Source: Arthrobacter sp. HY1533
Lineage (GTDB): Bacteria; Actinomycetota; Actinomycetes; Actinomycetales; Micrococcaceae
NCBI RefSeq assembly: GCF_027568515.1
Contig: NZ_JANKZF010000019.1
Coordinates: 1-64,000 of the forward strand
DNA: 64,000 nt
Direction of reading: 5' to 3'
Shown here: one piece after another, positions 8,503 through 17,565 of the stretch
Position numbering within the stretch: position 1 is the first letter of the stretch
Layout: each line of letters begins with the position of its first letter
Position numbers and translations under genes: made by a program
The notes under the pieces: model-generated
What the model was told of the DNA's origin: nothing
What the model saw: only the letters and a program-made list of their open reading frames with translations
Databases searched by the model: none

Positions 8503-10113
8503 CTAATTCTGCATGGTGGTGCCGATTTCCGACAGCGGCAGGTCCGGGTGGTTCTTTTCCACGCGGCGCATGGCCCAGATGTCGTTGAACAGGGCCAGGA
8601 ACTCGCCGTCCGTGCGCTCCAGCACCTCAGCGCCGTGGAGGTTGGCCAGCACGGCTGTTGCCTCCGGCGTCGTCAACCTGGCCAGGGAGTAGGGGAGGCG
8701 CTCCAGGCGCATGGGGGCGTTGAAGTCGTGGTGCATGCGGTCCTCGACCACCTCGAACTGCATGGGTCCGACGGCGGCCAGCACGGGTGCCTGGTCCCCG
8801 CGCAGGTCCGAGCGGAGGACCTGGATGACGCCCTCGTGCTCGAGCTGCTCGATGCCGCGGCGGAACTGCTTGTACTTGCTGGGGTCCTTGGAGCGTGCCA
8901 CCTGGAAGTGCTCGGGCGCGAACAGCGGGATGGCCGGGTACTCCACGGGCTCCTCCACAAAGAGGCTGTCGCCCACGCGCAGCGCCGAGGCGTTGACCAG
9001 GCCGACGACGTCGCCCGGGAAGGCGGTGTCGATGACTTCGCGTTCGCGGCCAAACACCTGCTGGGCGTACTTGGTGGCGAAGGACTTGCCGGTGCGGGTC
9101 TGGGTGACCACCATGCCGCGCTCAAACATGCCGGAGCAGACCCGGATGAAGGCCACGTGGTCGCGGTGCGCCTGGTTCATGCCGGCCTGGACCTTGAACA
9201 CGAAGCCGGAGAACGGTGCGTCGACGGCGCGGGCGTTGCCCGTGATGTCGGCGCGCGGCGAGGCCGGGGGTGCGAAGTCCACCAGGGTGTCCAGGATCTG
9301 CTTGACACCAAAGTTCAGGGCGGCCGAGGAGAACAGCAGGGGCGTGGCCTTGCCGGCGTAGAACGCCTCAAGGTCCAGCGGGTTCGCCTCGTCGACCACC
9401 AGGCTGGCCTCCTCGGTGGAGTCCTCCCAGGCGGCGCCTTCAGATTCGGCGGCCTGCTCCGGGGTCAGGTACTCCGTCAGGGCAATCTGGGCGCCGGAGC
9501 TGTTGCGGGCAAACTTGGCGAACTCGTTGCGGCGGATGTCCCACACGCCGCGGAAGTCCCCGGCGATGCCGATGGCCCAGGTCAGTGGCATGGGTGTCAG
9601 GCCGGTGCGCTCGGTGATCTCATCCATGAGTTCCAGCGGGTCAAGGCCCGGGCGGTCCCACTTGTTGATGACGGTGATGATGGGCAGGTTGCGCTGGCGG
9701 CAGACCTCGAAGAGCTTCATGGTCTGGGTTTCCAGGCCCTTGCCCGCGTCCACGAGCATGACGGCGCAGTCCACGGCCGCCAGGACGCGGTAGGTGTCCT
9801 CGGAGAAGTCGGCGTGGCCGGGGGTGTCCAGCAGGTTGATGACGGTGTCGCGGTAGGAGAACTGCAGCGCCGCGGAGCTGATCGAGATGCCGCGGTCCTT
9901 TTCCATCTGCTGCCAGTCGGAGACCGTGTCCTTGCGGTTGGACTTGCCGTTCGTGGCGCCGGCGGTGCCGATGACCTTCGCGTGCAGGGCCAGGGCCTCG
10001 GTCAGCGTGGACTTGCCGGCATCGGGGTGCGAGATGACGGCAAAGGTGCGACGGCGTTCCGCCTGGCCGGAAATTTCGGTGGCGCGGGCGGGGGACTGGG
10101 CCGGAGAGGACAC
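8503..10113 (-). CDS. prfC: Peptide chain release factor 3
   Basis: This 536-residue translational GTPase recycles RF1/RF2 from the ribosome after termination. GTPase motifs are intact: SHPDAGKST at 28-36, DTPGH from 96 and NKWD from 150. An RF3-type C-terminal half with its EF-Tu-like domain follows. The start is GTG with GAAAG upstream. It is a single gene with prfC-like length (about 525-540). Confidence 0.96.
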   Translation of the reverse strand: MSSPAQSPARATEISGQAERRRTFAVISHPDAGKSTLTEALALHAKVIGTAGATNGKSNRKDTVSDWQQMEKDRGISISSAALQFSYRDTVINLLDTPGHADFSEDTYRVLAAVDCAVMLVDAGKGLETQTMKLFEVCRQRNLPIITVINKWDRPGLDPLELMDEITERTGLTPMPLTWAIGIAGDFRGVWDIRRNEFAKFARNSSGAQIALTEYLTPEQAAESEGAAWEDSTEEASLVVDEANPLDLEAFYAGKATPLLFSSAALNFGVKQILDTLVDFAPPASPRADITGNARAVDAPFSGFVFKVQAGMNQAHRDHVAFIRVCSGMFERGMVVTQTRTGKSFATKYAQQVFGREREVIDTAFPGDVVGLVNASALRVGDSLFVEEPVEYPAIPLFAPEHFQVARSKDPSKYKQFRRGIEQLEHEGVIQVLRSDLRGDQAPVLAAVGPMQFEVVEDRMHHDFNAPMRLERLPYSLARLTTPEATAVLANLHGAEVLERTDGEFLALFNDIWAMRRVEKNHPDLPLSEIGTTMQN

Positions 10114-10217
10114 GAGACTACTTTCTAGCGGTGAAGAATTTGTTCAAGCAAGGGCAAGGCGCAACTATCAAGTTTACCGCAGCACCGGGGGACCCGCTGG
10201 GCGGCCGCTTGCGCCCG

Positions 10218-11075
10218 TCAGGGAAGCTGCAGGCTGCCGAAGCCAAGCTGCCAGGCGCCCCCGGCATCGATGCGCTCCAGCACCACCTGCTGCAGCGCCG
10301 TGGCACGCGGCAGTGCGGCGAGGTTGTCCATGCTGCGGGTGCGGAAGGTGAAGTACACGGCGTCGGTGGGCTCGTTGCGCGGTTCGCCGTAGGGGGTGAA
10401 CAGGGCTGCGAACTTGGCGATGTTGGAAGCCGGGTCCAAATGACCGGCAAGGTACGGGTCCAGCAGCCAGGACTCGCAGTTGGCTGTGCGGACAGGCTTC
10501 TCGGGGAAATGTGCGGCAAAGAATGCCCCGGCCTGTGCCAGGCTGTCGTTGACGGCTTCCGCCCCGAGCCCGCCGCCCTCGGGGATGTGGACGCCCAGGA
10601 TCCACTCGCCGTCGGCCACACCGGGAATGGGTGCAGTGGGCTGGTGGATCAGGTACTGCAGCCGGCCCAGCTGGTAGATGCGCCCTGAGAAGACGTGGTT
10701 GAGCCACTTGTAGGTGTCCATGCCGAAGCGGTTGTGCACGCGGCGGTTGATGGCCATGTTGCGGCCAAAGTCCGCCAGCGTGGCCAGGGTGGTTTCCTCG
10801 GGGATTCCCCGGCCCTGGTGCCAGGCAATGACCTCCGGGACAAACCGCACCATGGCGCCCAGCCAGTCCATCTCGCCGACGGGCACTTCGGCGGTGCCCA
10901 GTTCCGGGTTGGAGTCATCGGCGCTGCCCAGCCGGGCCGCCAGGTGGTCCAGGACCCGTTCGACGGCGGGGGATGCCGGAGCAGTGATGAGTTCCAGGCA
11001 TTCGGCCCGGTCTTCCGGGGCAATGTCCAGGATGTCGAGGGTCTGCTCGGGGCTCAGGGCGGTGCGAAGGGTCAT
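10218..11075 (-). CDS. Acyltransferase-domain protein (GNAT-like, DUF5596 type)
   Basis: The 285-residue protein resembles actinobacterial proteins annotated as acyltransferase domain-containing, with an N-terminal helical part and a GNAT-like C-terminal half. The segments WHQGRGIPEET (about 85-95), VADGEWILGVHIPEGGGL (about 153-170) and ESWLLDPYL (about 200-208) are the ones I recognise. No acyl-CoA loop is clear, so the substrate is unknown. It lies downstream of the sugar transporter, separated by a strong terminator, so it is probably transcribed alone. Confidence 0.6.
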   Translation of the reverse strand: MTLRTALSPEQTLDILDIAPEDRAECLELITAPASPAVERVLDHLAARLGSADDSNPELGTAEVPVGEMDWLGAMVRFVPEVIAWHQGRGIPEETTLATLADFGRNMAINRRVHNRFGMDTYKWLNHVFSGRIYQLGRLQYLIHQPTAPIPGVADGEWILGVHIPEGGGLGAEAVNDSLAQAGAFFAAHFPEKPVRTANCESWLLDPYLAGHLDPASNIAKFAALFTPYGEPRNEPTDAVYFTFRTRSMDNLAALPRATALQQVVLERIDAGGAWQLGFGSLQLP

Positions 11076-11125
11076 GGGGCCAGTTTAGCCAATGTGCGGC
11101 CCTGCTCCTGCGCACTGTTAAAGGG

Positions 11126-11162
11126 GCAATGGCGCGCAACTCCAGGAGTTGCGCGCCATTGC
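11126..11162 (-). terminator. Strong terminator after the sugar transporter
   Basis: A near-perfect inverted repeat (11126-11143 mirrored by 11145-11162, centre 11144) forms a very GC-rich stem 40 nt past the transporter stop codon. It can act in both directions. Confidence 0.75.
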
Positions 11163-11201
11163 GGCCCAACCGTGCGCGTGAGCGTCGGGAAGGCAGTGGG
11201 C

Positions 11202-12653
11202 CTAGCTTTTCTTGCCGGCCTTGGGCTTCTTCGTGAACAGGGTCTCCGCCTGCTCCAGCGACATGCCGTTGGTCTCGGGGATCTTGAACATGACAAAGAA
11301 GAACGACGCCGCGGCAAACAGTGCGTACATGCCGTAGGTCAGCGGCAGCGATGCGGCGGCCATGGACGGGAACGTCAGCGTGATCAGGAAGTTCGCCACC
11401 CACTGCGCCGCTGCGGCAAGGCCCAAGGCACGTGCACGGATGCGGGAGGGGAAGATCTCGCCGAGCAGGACCCACACGAGCGGGCCCCACGAGGCGCCAA
11501 AGCTGACCACAAACACGTTCGCGGCAACCAGTGCGGCCGGGCCCCAGGCGCCGCTCAGGTGGATGTCGGAGCCGGATCCGTCGGCGGAGGCAAAGGCCAG
11601 GGCCATGACGGCGAGCGAGACGGCCATGCCGATGGAGCCGGCCAGTAGGATGGGGCGGCGGCCGATCCTGTCCACGAGGGCAATCGCCACGAGCGTGACC
11701 AGGATGTTGACCACGGCGGTCACCACGGAGATGGTCAGCGAGTCCTTCTCCTGGAAACCGACGGCCTTCCACAGCGTGGTGGAGTAGTAGAAGATGACAT
11801 TGATGCCCACGAACTGCTGCAGCATGGACAAGATGATGCCGATCCACACCACCGGCTGGAGGCCAAAGCGGTTGCCGCGCAGCGAGCCCTTGCGTGCGGC
11901 CAGGGTGTCTTCCGCAACGGCGGCCTTGATGTCACGGATGCTGCGTTCGGCGTCGTCATGCGGGGCAATGGCCCGGAACACGCGGGCTGCCTCCTCTTCC
12001 TTGCCCTGCAGCACCAGGAAGCGCGGGGATTCGGGGAGGATGAAGGCGATCCAGCCGTACACAACGGCGGGGACGGCCGCGGCGAGGAACATCCAGCGCC
12101 AGGCAGGCAGGCCCAGCCACAACTCCTGCGCGGCGCCGCCTGCCGCGTTGGCGAACAAGGCGTCGGACAGCAGGGCGGCGAAGATGCCGATGGTGATGGC
12201 CAGCTGCTGCAGCGAGGCCAGGCGGCCGCGGTGCTGGCGGGGCGCGATTTCGGAAATGTAGGCCGGCGCAATGACCGAGGCCAGGCCAATGCCCAGGCCA
12301 CCCACCAGGCGCCAGAAGATCAGGTCCCAGACGCCGAACGCCAGGCCGGTTCCAATGGCACTGGCCAGGAACAGGATGCCGCCGAGCTTCATCGCCGGGA
12401 TGCGGCCCTTGGCGTCGGCAATGCGGCCCGCCAGGTAGGCGCCCACGGCGCAGCCCAGAAGTGCGACGGCGACGGCGAACCCCGTGAGTGCATCGCCCAG
12501 GACGAATTCGTCCTGGAGGGCATCGACGGCGCCGTTGACCACTGAGGAGTCAAAGCCGAACAGGAAGCCACCCACGGCGCCGGCCACGGCAAGGCCAACA
12601 ACCTTTCGGGGGATGCCGGTGGCTGCCGGTGCAGGTGTGCTGGAGCTGGACAT
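11202..12653 (-). CDS. MFS sugar porter (sugar:H+ symporter family)
   Basis: The 483-residue membrane protein has about 12 predicted transmembrane helices. Sugar-porter signatures are GRIADAKGR in loop 2-3 (about 75-85), the PRQHRGRLASLQQ segment after helix 4 (about 137-150), PESPRFL (about 207-213) in the central loop, and VDRIGRRP (about 323-330) in the second half. It should import a monosaccharide by proton symport; the sugar cannot be read from sequence. A LacI-like palindrome lies about 130 nt upstream, suggesting substrate-controlled expression, but no regulator gene is adjacent. Confidence 0.9.
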   Translation of the reverse strand: MSSSSTPAPAATGIPRKVVGLAVAGAVGGFLFGFDSSVVNGAVDALQDEFVLGDALTGFAVAVALLGCAVGAYLAGRIADAKGRIPAMKLGGILFLASAIGTGLAFGVWDLIFWRLVGGLGIGLASVIAPAYISEIAPRQHRGRLASLQQLAITIGIFAALLSDALFANAAGGAAQELWLGLPAWRWMFLAAAVPAVVYGWIAFILPESPRFLVLQGKEEEAARVFRAIAPHDDAERSIRDIKAAVAEDTLAARKGSLRGNRFGLQPVVWIGIILSMLQQFVGINVIFYYSTTLWKAVGFQEKDSLTISVVTAVVNILVTLVAIALVDRIGRRPILLAGSIGMAVSLAVMALAFASADGSGSDIHLSGAWGPAALVAANVFVVSFGASWGPLVWVLLGEIFPSRIRARALGLAAAAQWVANFLITLTFPSMAAASLPLTYGMYALFAAASFFFVMFKIPETNGMSLEQAETLFTKKPKAGKKS

Positions 12654-12781
12654 GGTTCTCCCTCGTGGCCGTGAGAAAAGCTGTCATGGCCGGAGTCGAC
12701 AAAATGGCGGAGATTTTTCTCCATGCCCAAGCTACTGCATGCCCCGCCACCTCACGGCCCCAATTTGGGGCTCGTGCAACG

Positions 12782-12795
12782 TGAGAATGTTCTCA
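12782..12795. promoter_or_regulatory. LacI/GalR-type palindrome upstream of the sugar transporter
   Basis: The 14-bp site has arms TGAGAA and TTCTCA around a 2-nt centre and fits the LacI-family consensus TGNNANCGNTNNCA with one central mismatch. It overlaps the def stop codon and lies about 130 nt ahead of the transporter start on the minus strand. The binding factor is not encoded nearby. Confidence 0.35.
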
Positions 12796-13365
12796 GTGGC
12801 CGAACGGGTCCGGATCCACTCCGGGCATCCAGGTCAGCCCGGGCACGCCCCAGCCATTGCTCTTGGCGGCACGCCGGGCCTTCTTGTTGAAGCGGGCGTT
12901 GAGCCGGTCAACGTAAAGCTTCCCGTCCAGGTGGTCGTACTCGTGCTGCATGCAGCGGGCAAACCAGTCTGTGGCCTCAAAGTCCAGGGGGTTGCCGTCC
13001 ACGTCGAATCCGCGCACGCGCACCCACAGGGCACGCTTGAGCGGGAAGTCGATGCCGGGCACGGAGAGGCAGCCTTCCACCTCGTCGTCCGGGTCCGGGG
13101 CGTTGCCGGAGATCTTGCCCACCGTGAGCGTGGGGTTCACCACCACGCCGCGGGCGGGGACGCCGTCGTCGTTTTCCATTTGGTAGGTGAAGATCCGCAG
13201 GCCAACACCGATCTGAGGGGCGGCCAGGCCAACACCGTTGGCGGCGTCCATGGTCTCGAACATGTCGTCCACGAGGGCCTTCAGTTCGGCGTCGAAGGCC
13301 TTGACCTCGTCGGCGCGGCGGTGCAGCACGGGTTCACCCAGGATGGTGACGGGACGAATGGTCAT
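12793..13365 (-). CDS. def: Peptide deformylase
   Basis: This 190-residue metalloenzyme removes the formyl group from nascent protein N-termini. All three motifs are present: GVGLAAPQIG (44-53), EGCLS (97-101, with the metal ligand Cys99) and HEYDH (141-145). I chose the ATG at 13365, preceded by AAGGAAG; the frame extends 19 codons further but those residues are outside the family. Confidence 0.95.
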   Translation of the reverse strand: MTIRPVTILGEPVLHRRADEVKAFDAELKALVDDMFETMDAANGVGLAAPQIGVGLRIFTYQMENDDGVPARGVVVNPTLTVGKISGNAPDPDDEVEGCLSVPGIDFPLKRALWVRVRGFDVDGNPLDFEATDWFARCMQHEYDHLDGKLYVDRLNARFNKKARRAAKSNGWGVPGLTWMPGVDPDPFGH

Positions 13366-13426
13366 GGTGGCTTCCTTTGCAGGCCGGGGGCAAGCGGGCG
13401 TTGTTGGTGCTTTTTCAGGCAATGAA

Positions 13427-13456
13427 AAACACCCCGACCAAATGACCGGGGTGTTT
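13427..13456 (-). terminator. Intrinsic terminator of tRNA-His
   Basis: A 10-bp stem (13427-13436 with 13447-13456) is followed on the minus strand by a run of T, the classic rho-independent pattern. It lies about 20 nt past the tRNA 3' end and just upstream of def. Confidence 0.8.
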
Positions 13457-13477
13457 CACGATTCGCAGGGAATCACT

Positions 13478-13553
13478 TGGGGTGAGATACGGGGGTTGAA
13501 CCCGCGACCTCCTGGACCACAACCAGGCGCTCTGCCAACTGAGCTAATCCCAC
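13478..13553 (-). tRNA. tRNA-His (GTG)
   Basis: On the minus strand the sequence folds as a cloverleaf. It has a 7-bp acceptor stem (GTGGGAT with ATCTCAC), anticodon stem CCTGG/CCAGG around TTGTGGT (anticodon GTG), and the T-loop TTCAACC. The extra G at -1 expected for tRNA-His is present at 13554, opposite C73, and CCA is encoded. Confidence 0.96.
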
Positions 13554-13728
13554 CATGTCCGCCGCTGCTCTTTGGTCACCTTGCGGTGTCCTCCGTGCTT
13601 GTGGCAACGACCAATACTCTACCTGAAATTGGGAGGCGGTCGTGACCACTTGCCGCGATTTTGCCCGTTTTGTGAGCCAAATCGCATTGCGGTGGCGGAA
13701 GTTCCGCGAATTTGCGCGGAATTTTCAC

Positions 13729-14325
13729 TCAGTGCTTGGCTGAAATCTTTTTTGCGGTGGCGGTGTCCGGGCCCGGGGCAGGCACAAAAACGGCTTCGCG
13801 GTAGTACTTCAGCTCGTTGATGCTGTCCTTGATGTCGCCCAGCGCGCGGTGGTTGCCTGTCTTGGCCGGCGACTGGAAGTAGGCGCGCGGGTACCAGCGG
13901 CGGGCAAGTTCCTTGATGGTGGAGACGTCGATGACCCGGTAGTGCAGGTGCTCCACCAGCTCGGGCATGTCGCGGACCAGGAAAACCTTGTCGGTGCCGA
14001 TTGAGTTGCCGGCCAGGGGGGCCTTGTTGGGCACGGGCACGTGCTCGCGGATGTAGGCCAGGACCTGGGCCTGGGCGTCTTCCATGGTGGTGCCGCCGTC
14101 GAGCTCGTCGATCAGCTTGGAGGTGGTGTGCATGTTGCGGACAAAGTCGCCCATCTGCGCCAGGGACTCGGCGCTGGGCTTGATGACGACGTCGACGCCC
14201 TCGCCCAGGATGTTCAGCTCCGAGTCGGTGACAAGGGCTGCCACCTCAATCAGGGCGTCGTTCTCGGCGTCCAGGCCGGTCATTTCACAGTCAATCCACA
14301 CAATGCGTTCATTAGTAATAGCCAC
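13729..14325 (-). CDS. orn: Oligoribonuclease (DEDDh 3'-5' exonuclease)
   Basis: The 198-residue enzyme degrades 2-5-nt RNAs left by other RNases, including pGpG. The first DEDDh pair is D12 and E14 in WIDCEMTG; the C-terminal NHRALGDIKDS segment gives the catalytic His and last Asp. I prefer the GTG at 14325 because VAITNERIVW matches the family start; an ATG at 14352 would add nine residues. No strong ribosome site favours either. Confidence 0.93.
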   Translation of the reverse strand: MAITNERIVWIDCEMTGLDAENDALIEVAALVTDSELNILGEGVDVVIKPSAESLAQMGDFVRNMHTTSKLIDELDGGTTMEDAQAQVLAYIREHVPVPNKAPLAGNSIGTDKVFLVRDMPELVEHLHYRVIDVSTIKELARRWYPRAYFQSPAKTGNHRALGDIKDSINELKYYREAVFVPAPGPDTATAKKISAKH

Positions 14326-14367
14326 CCGACCAATGTACCGTGAACGCGCCATGCCCGCGTGGGTTGC

Positions 14368-15765
14368 TCAGTGCCTGCGGGGCAGGTGGCTTGGCGTGAC
14401 GGTGGCTGCGGGGGAGGCCGCGGCGTCATGGCGGGCAATGGCCTGCGGATTGCGGCCCAGGACAAACAGCTGGCGCACGCTCCACACAAACAGCACCACC
14501 AGCAGCAGGTTGCGCAGTGTCAGCACGGCTGCCATGCCCGCGTGGTTCATGGTGAGCAGGTCATAAAACAGCGGGAACACCAGGAACGTCAGCCCGGCCA
14601 CGGCGATGAGCATGGCGGCCGGGACGCGCCAGGCACGCCAGTGGAGGGACAGGCCCACGGCAACGGCAGGCGCAAGCCACACCATGAACTGCGGCGAACC
14701 CACCTTGTTGAACACCACAAACGCCGTGGTCAGGGCCAGCGATCCAAACAGCAGCAGTGCCGTGCGGTCCGCGCCTCCATTGCGCTTGCCGGTGTGCAGC
14801 GCCCAGAAAACCAGGGCCGCCACCAGCAGCGCCGCGGCAATGAGCAGGGGCTGCATGAGGAAGCTCATGAGCTCGGATCCCGGGCCGTCCACCTGCATGG
14901 AGTTGATGTCGGTGTTCATGTACATGCGCGCCCCGCCCAGGCCCAGCACGCTCATCCACAGCCACGGGGTGGTGAACGTGGCCTCGAGCTGCATGCCGCG
15001 GTCGCCCTGCTCCAGCAGGAAGTTCAACAGCTGCGGCAGCGCACCCATGGCCAGGGCCAGCACCACCACGAAGGCTGTGACCAGCATTCCGGCCAGGACC
15101 ACCTGCACACGCTGCTTGACCACTGTGAAAAGCGCAAGCACGACGGCGGCCGGCCAGACCTTTGTCCACGTCGCCACGCTCAGGATGAAGGAGGTCAGGA
15201 ACGGGCTGGCAACCCCGATGGACAGGGCAATCAGCACCACGGGTGCGGTGAACCCGTCCACGCGGGCAAAGCCGAGCCACGCCATGATGGTGGTGAAGGA
15301 AAGCCACCACAGGGCGGCCGGAATGGCCTTGCGGTTGCGGCCCCAGCTGGTGAGCTTGCCCACGGCAAGAGTGTTCAGGGCTGCGATCATCAGGACCCAG
15401 AGAAAGAGGAAGGGGGCCGGGCCAAAAATGTATGCCACGGCCATGGGAACCAGGGCCAGGATGGGGTACACCCAGGGGCTGGGGCCCGAAACGCGGGAGC
15501 CGTCGAAGTCCACTGACGCCCAAACCCGGTAGATGAAAGTGTCACTGTAGGCTTCCCCGCGCAGTGACAGGATTGCTGCAAAGACAAGGAACAACACGTG
15601 GACGGCACCAAAGGCCACCCACAACCCGGCAGGGGACTTCAACCAGTTCTGCGCCGGCGTGGGCACAACTGCGTCCCGAAGGCGGGCAAGGGCGGAGAAA
15701 AACGTGTCCGTGGAAATGGTCCAGTCCTTCTGGGGTGCGGCGGCAGCCTGTTGTGGGCGCAGCAA
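14368..15765 (-). CDS. Polytopic glycosyltransferase of the GT87/DUF2029 type
   Basis: This 465-residue membrane protein has about 10-12 transmembrane helices. An early extracytoplasmic loop ends in YSDTFIYRVWASVDFDG (about 72-90), typical of GT-C mannosyltransferases using polyprenyl-phosphate sugar donors. FARVDGF (about 172-178) and the region around VGSPQFMVWLAP are further family-like features. It probably adds mannose to a cell-envelope glycolipid; the acceptor is unknown. The start appears to be TTG at 15765. It is divergent from the MptB-like gene with about 186 nt between them. Confidence 0.7.
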   Translation of the reverse strand: MLRPQQAAAAPQKDWTISTDTFFSALARLRDAVVPTPAQNWLKSPAGLWVAFGAVHVLFLVFAAILSLRGEAYSDTFIYRVWASVDFDGSRVSGPSPWVYPILALVPMAVAYIFGPAPFLFLWVLMIAALNTLAVGKLTSWGRNRKAIPAALWWLSFTTIMAWLGFARVDGFTAPVVLIALSIGVASPFLTSFILSVATWTKVWPAAVVLALFTVVKQRVQVVLAGMLVTAFVVVLALAMGALPQLLNFLLEQGDRGMQLEATFTTPWLWMSVLGLGGARMYMNTDINSMQVDGPGSELMSFLMQPLLIAAALLVAALVFWALHTGKRNGGADRTALLLFGSLALTTAFVVFNKVGSPQFMVWLAPAVAVGLSLHWRAWRVPAAMLIAVAGLTFLVFPLFYDLLTMNHAGMAAVLTLRNLLLVVLFVWSVRQLFVLGRNPQAIARHDAAASPAATVTPSHLPRRH

Positions 15766-15951
15766 TTGAGTGAAACGCCGTGGTTGCGTGGCCCGCTTAC
15801 TCAGGAGATGCTCGGCTGGAGTGGGTAGAATGCCAAGAATGTAGCGCTTGGCTTTTCCATGTTAGCGCAGCCGGAACTTGTTCCCGGGTAGCCCGTCCAT
15901 GCGCATGCCAAGCCGTCCTGCCGTAGTTGCGGACACAGATAGTTCAGGAGT

Positions 15952-17553
15952 TTGTTGTTGACCAGCACTGATGTTGCCACGTCGAAGGTGAGGAACCGGG
16001 TGTCCGCAAAACGGCCTGTAGGCACCGGAACCGCGTCCTGGGCCATCTGGCAGGGATTTGCCGGCTCGGTCATGATCCTGGTGGGGTCACTTGGCGTCGG
16101 TTGGCTGGCCAGCAGCTCCGTGCTCATCCGCAACCCGCTGTTCATTTTGGCCCGCACCACGCCGGTTGCCGTCATCACCGCCACAGTGGTGCTCTGCCTT
16201 GGTGCCGCACTGTTGTTCCGGGCCTGGCTGCTGCTGCGCAGGCACCTGGCCGGCTGGGGCGAAGAATCCGGCCCCTTGCTGAAGAAAGCGCTGGCCCTGT
16301 GGGTTGCTCCCATGATGCTGGCGCTGCCCCTTTTCAGCCGCGACTCCTACGCCTACATTGGCCAGGGCCGGCTCATGCAACAGGGGCTCAACCCCTACAC
16401 CGACGGCATCTCATCACTGAACAACTACTTCCTGCTGGGCCCGGACACCATGTGGACCGAGGCACCCACCCCCTACGGGCCGCTCTGGCTCTGGGTGGAA
16501 CAGCTGGCAGTGCTGCTCCCGGCCAACAGCCCGGAAATTGCCCTGATTCCGTTCCGGCTGGCCAGCCTGGCCGGCGTGGTCCTGCTGGCCATCTATGTGC
16601 CCAAGCTTGCCCAGCGCCACGGATTCAACCCACACAGGGCCATGTGGCTTGCCGTCCTGAACCCCATCACCTTGCTGAACTTCATCGCCAGCGTCCACAA
16701 CGACTCCCTCATGATGGGCCTCGTGGTGGCCGGACTCTACTACGCAAGCAACAAGCGGCCCGTGGTGGGCATCTTGCTGGTCACCGCCTCCATTGCCATC
16801 AAGCCCATTACGCTCATTGCCCTGCCGTTCGTGGGGCTGCTGTGGGCCGGATCGCGTGCTGGATGGGTGCGCAAGTTCGCCATCTGGGCTGCCACCCTGG
16901 GCATTTCCATGGGTGCCATGGCTGCCATGGGCGCGGTCAACGGACTGGGCTTTGGTTGGCTGGCGGCACTGCAGACCCCCGGCACGGTGTGGCATTGGTA
17001 CGCACCGATTGGCATGGGATCCGTTTCACTGGGGTCCCTGGTGGACGTCCTGGGCGGCAACGGCAACGCCGTCGCCAATGGCATCCAGAAGGTGGCCCAG
17101 GCCATCTCCATCCTCCTCGTCGTGGCCCTGGCCTTCCTGAAGGTCAAGGTGGAGCCGGGGACGGACTCGGCCACCGCGCTCCCTGAACCGCAGCGCTACA
17201 GCCATGCCGTGCTCCGCCGCATGGCCTGGGCCTTTGCCGCCGTGGTGCTGCTGGCCCCCATGATCCAGCCCTGGTACGTGGTCTGGCTGCTGGCGTTCTT
17301 TGCCATCACGGGCATCAAGGACGGCTGGCAGGTGCGCGTGGTGTACTACGCCACCGCATTCTTCATCCTGATTGCCCTCACGGACCAGTTGAGCGTTTTC
17401 CCGTGGATTCCCATGGCCGTGGTGCGCAGCGTGGCTGTCGGGGTGGGCCTGGGCGGCGTGCTGTACGTCATGTTCGTGGATCCGAAAACCCGGGGCATGT
17501 TCGTGCCCAAGTGGGAGCGCCGCGGCGCGGAGAAGGTGCAGCTTCCCTCCTAA
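15952..17553 (+). CDS. Polyprenol-phosphate-mannose-dependent alpha-1,6-mannosyltransferase (MptB-like)
   Basis: The 533-residue GT-C membrane protein has about 13 helices. The segment LFSRDSYAYIGQGRLMQQGLNPY (about 125-147) is the catalytic loop with Asp, and SVHNDSLMMG (about 246-255) is a second hallmark of MptA/MptB enzymes. In mycobacteria and corynebacteria MptB starts the alpha-1,6-mannan core of lipomannan; a similar envelope role is inferred. Three TTG codons in a row (15952, 15955, 15958) could start it; CAGGAG spacing favours the third. It is convergent with the AlkD-like gene, 12 nt apart. Confidence 0.85.
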   Translation: MLLTSTDVATSKVRNRVSAKRPVGTGTASWAIWQGFAGSVMILVGSLGVGWLASSSVLIRNPLFILARTTPVAVITATVVLCLGAALLFRAWLLLRRHLAGWGEESGPLLKKALALWVAPMMLALPLFSRDSYAYIGQGRLMQQGLNPYTDGISSLNNYFLLGPDTMWTEAPTPYGPLWLWVEQLAVLLPANSPEIALIPFRLASLAGVVLLAIYVPKLAQRHGFNPHRAMWLAVLNPITLLNFIASVHNDSLMMGLVVAGLYYASNKRPVVGILLVTASIAIKPITLIALPFVGLLWAGSRAGWVRKFAIWAATLGISMGAMAAMGAVNGLGFGWLAALQTPGTVWHWYAPIGMGSVSLGSLVDVLGGNGNAVANGIQKVAQAISILLVVALAFLKVKVEPGTDSATALPEPQRYSHAVLRRMAWAFAAVVLLAPMIQPWYVVWLLAFFAITGIKDGWQVRVVYYATAFFILIALTDQLSVFPWIPMAVVRSVAVGVGLGGVLYVMFVDPKTRGMFVPKWERRGAEKVQLPS

Positions 17554-17565
17554 ACCGGGACCGGT

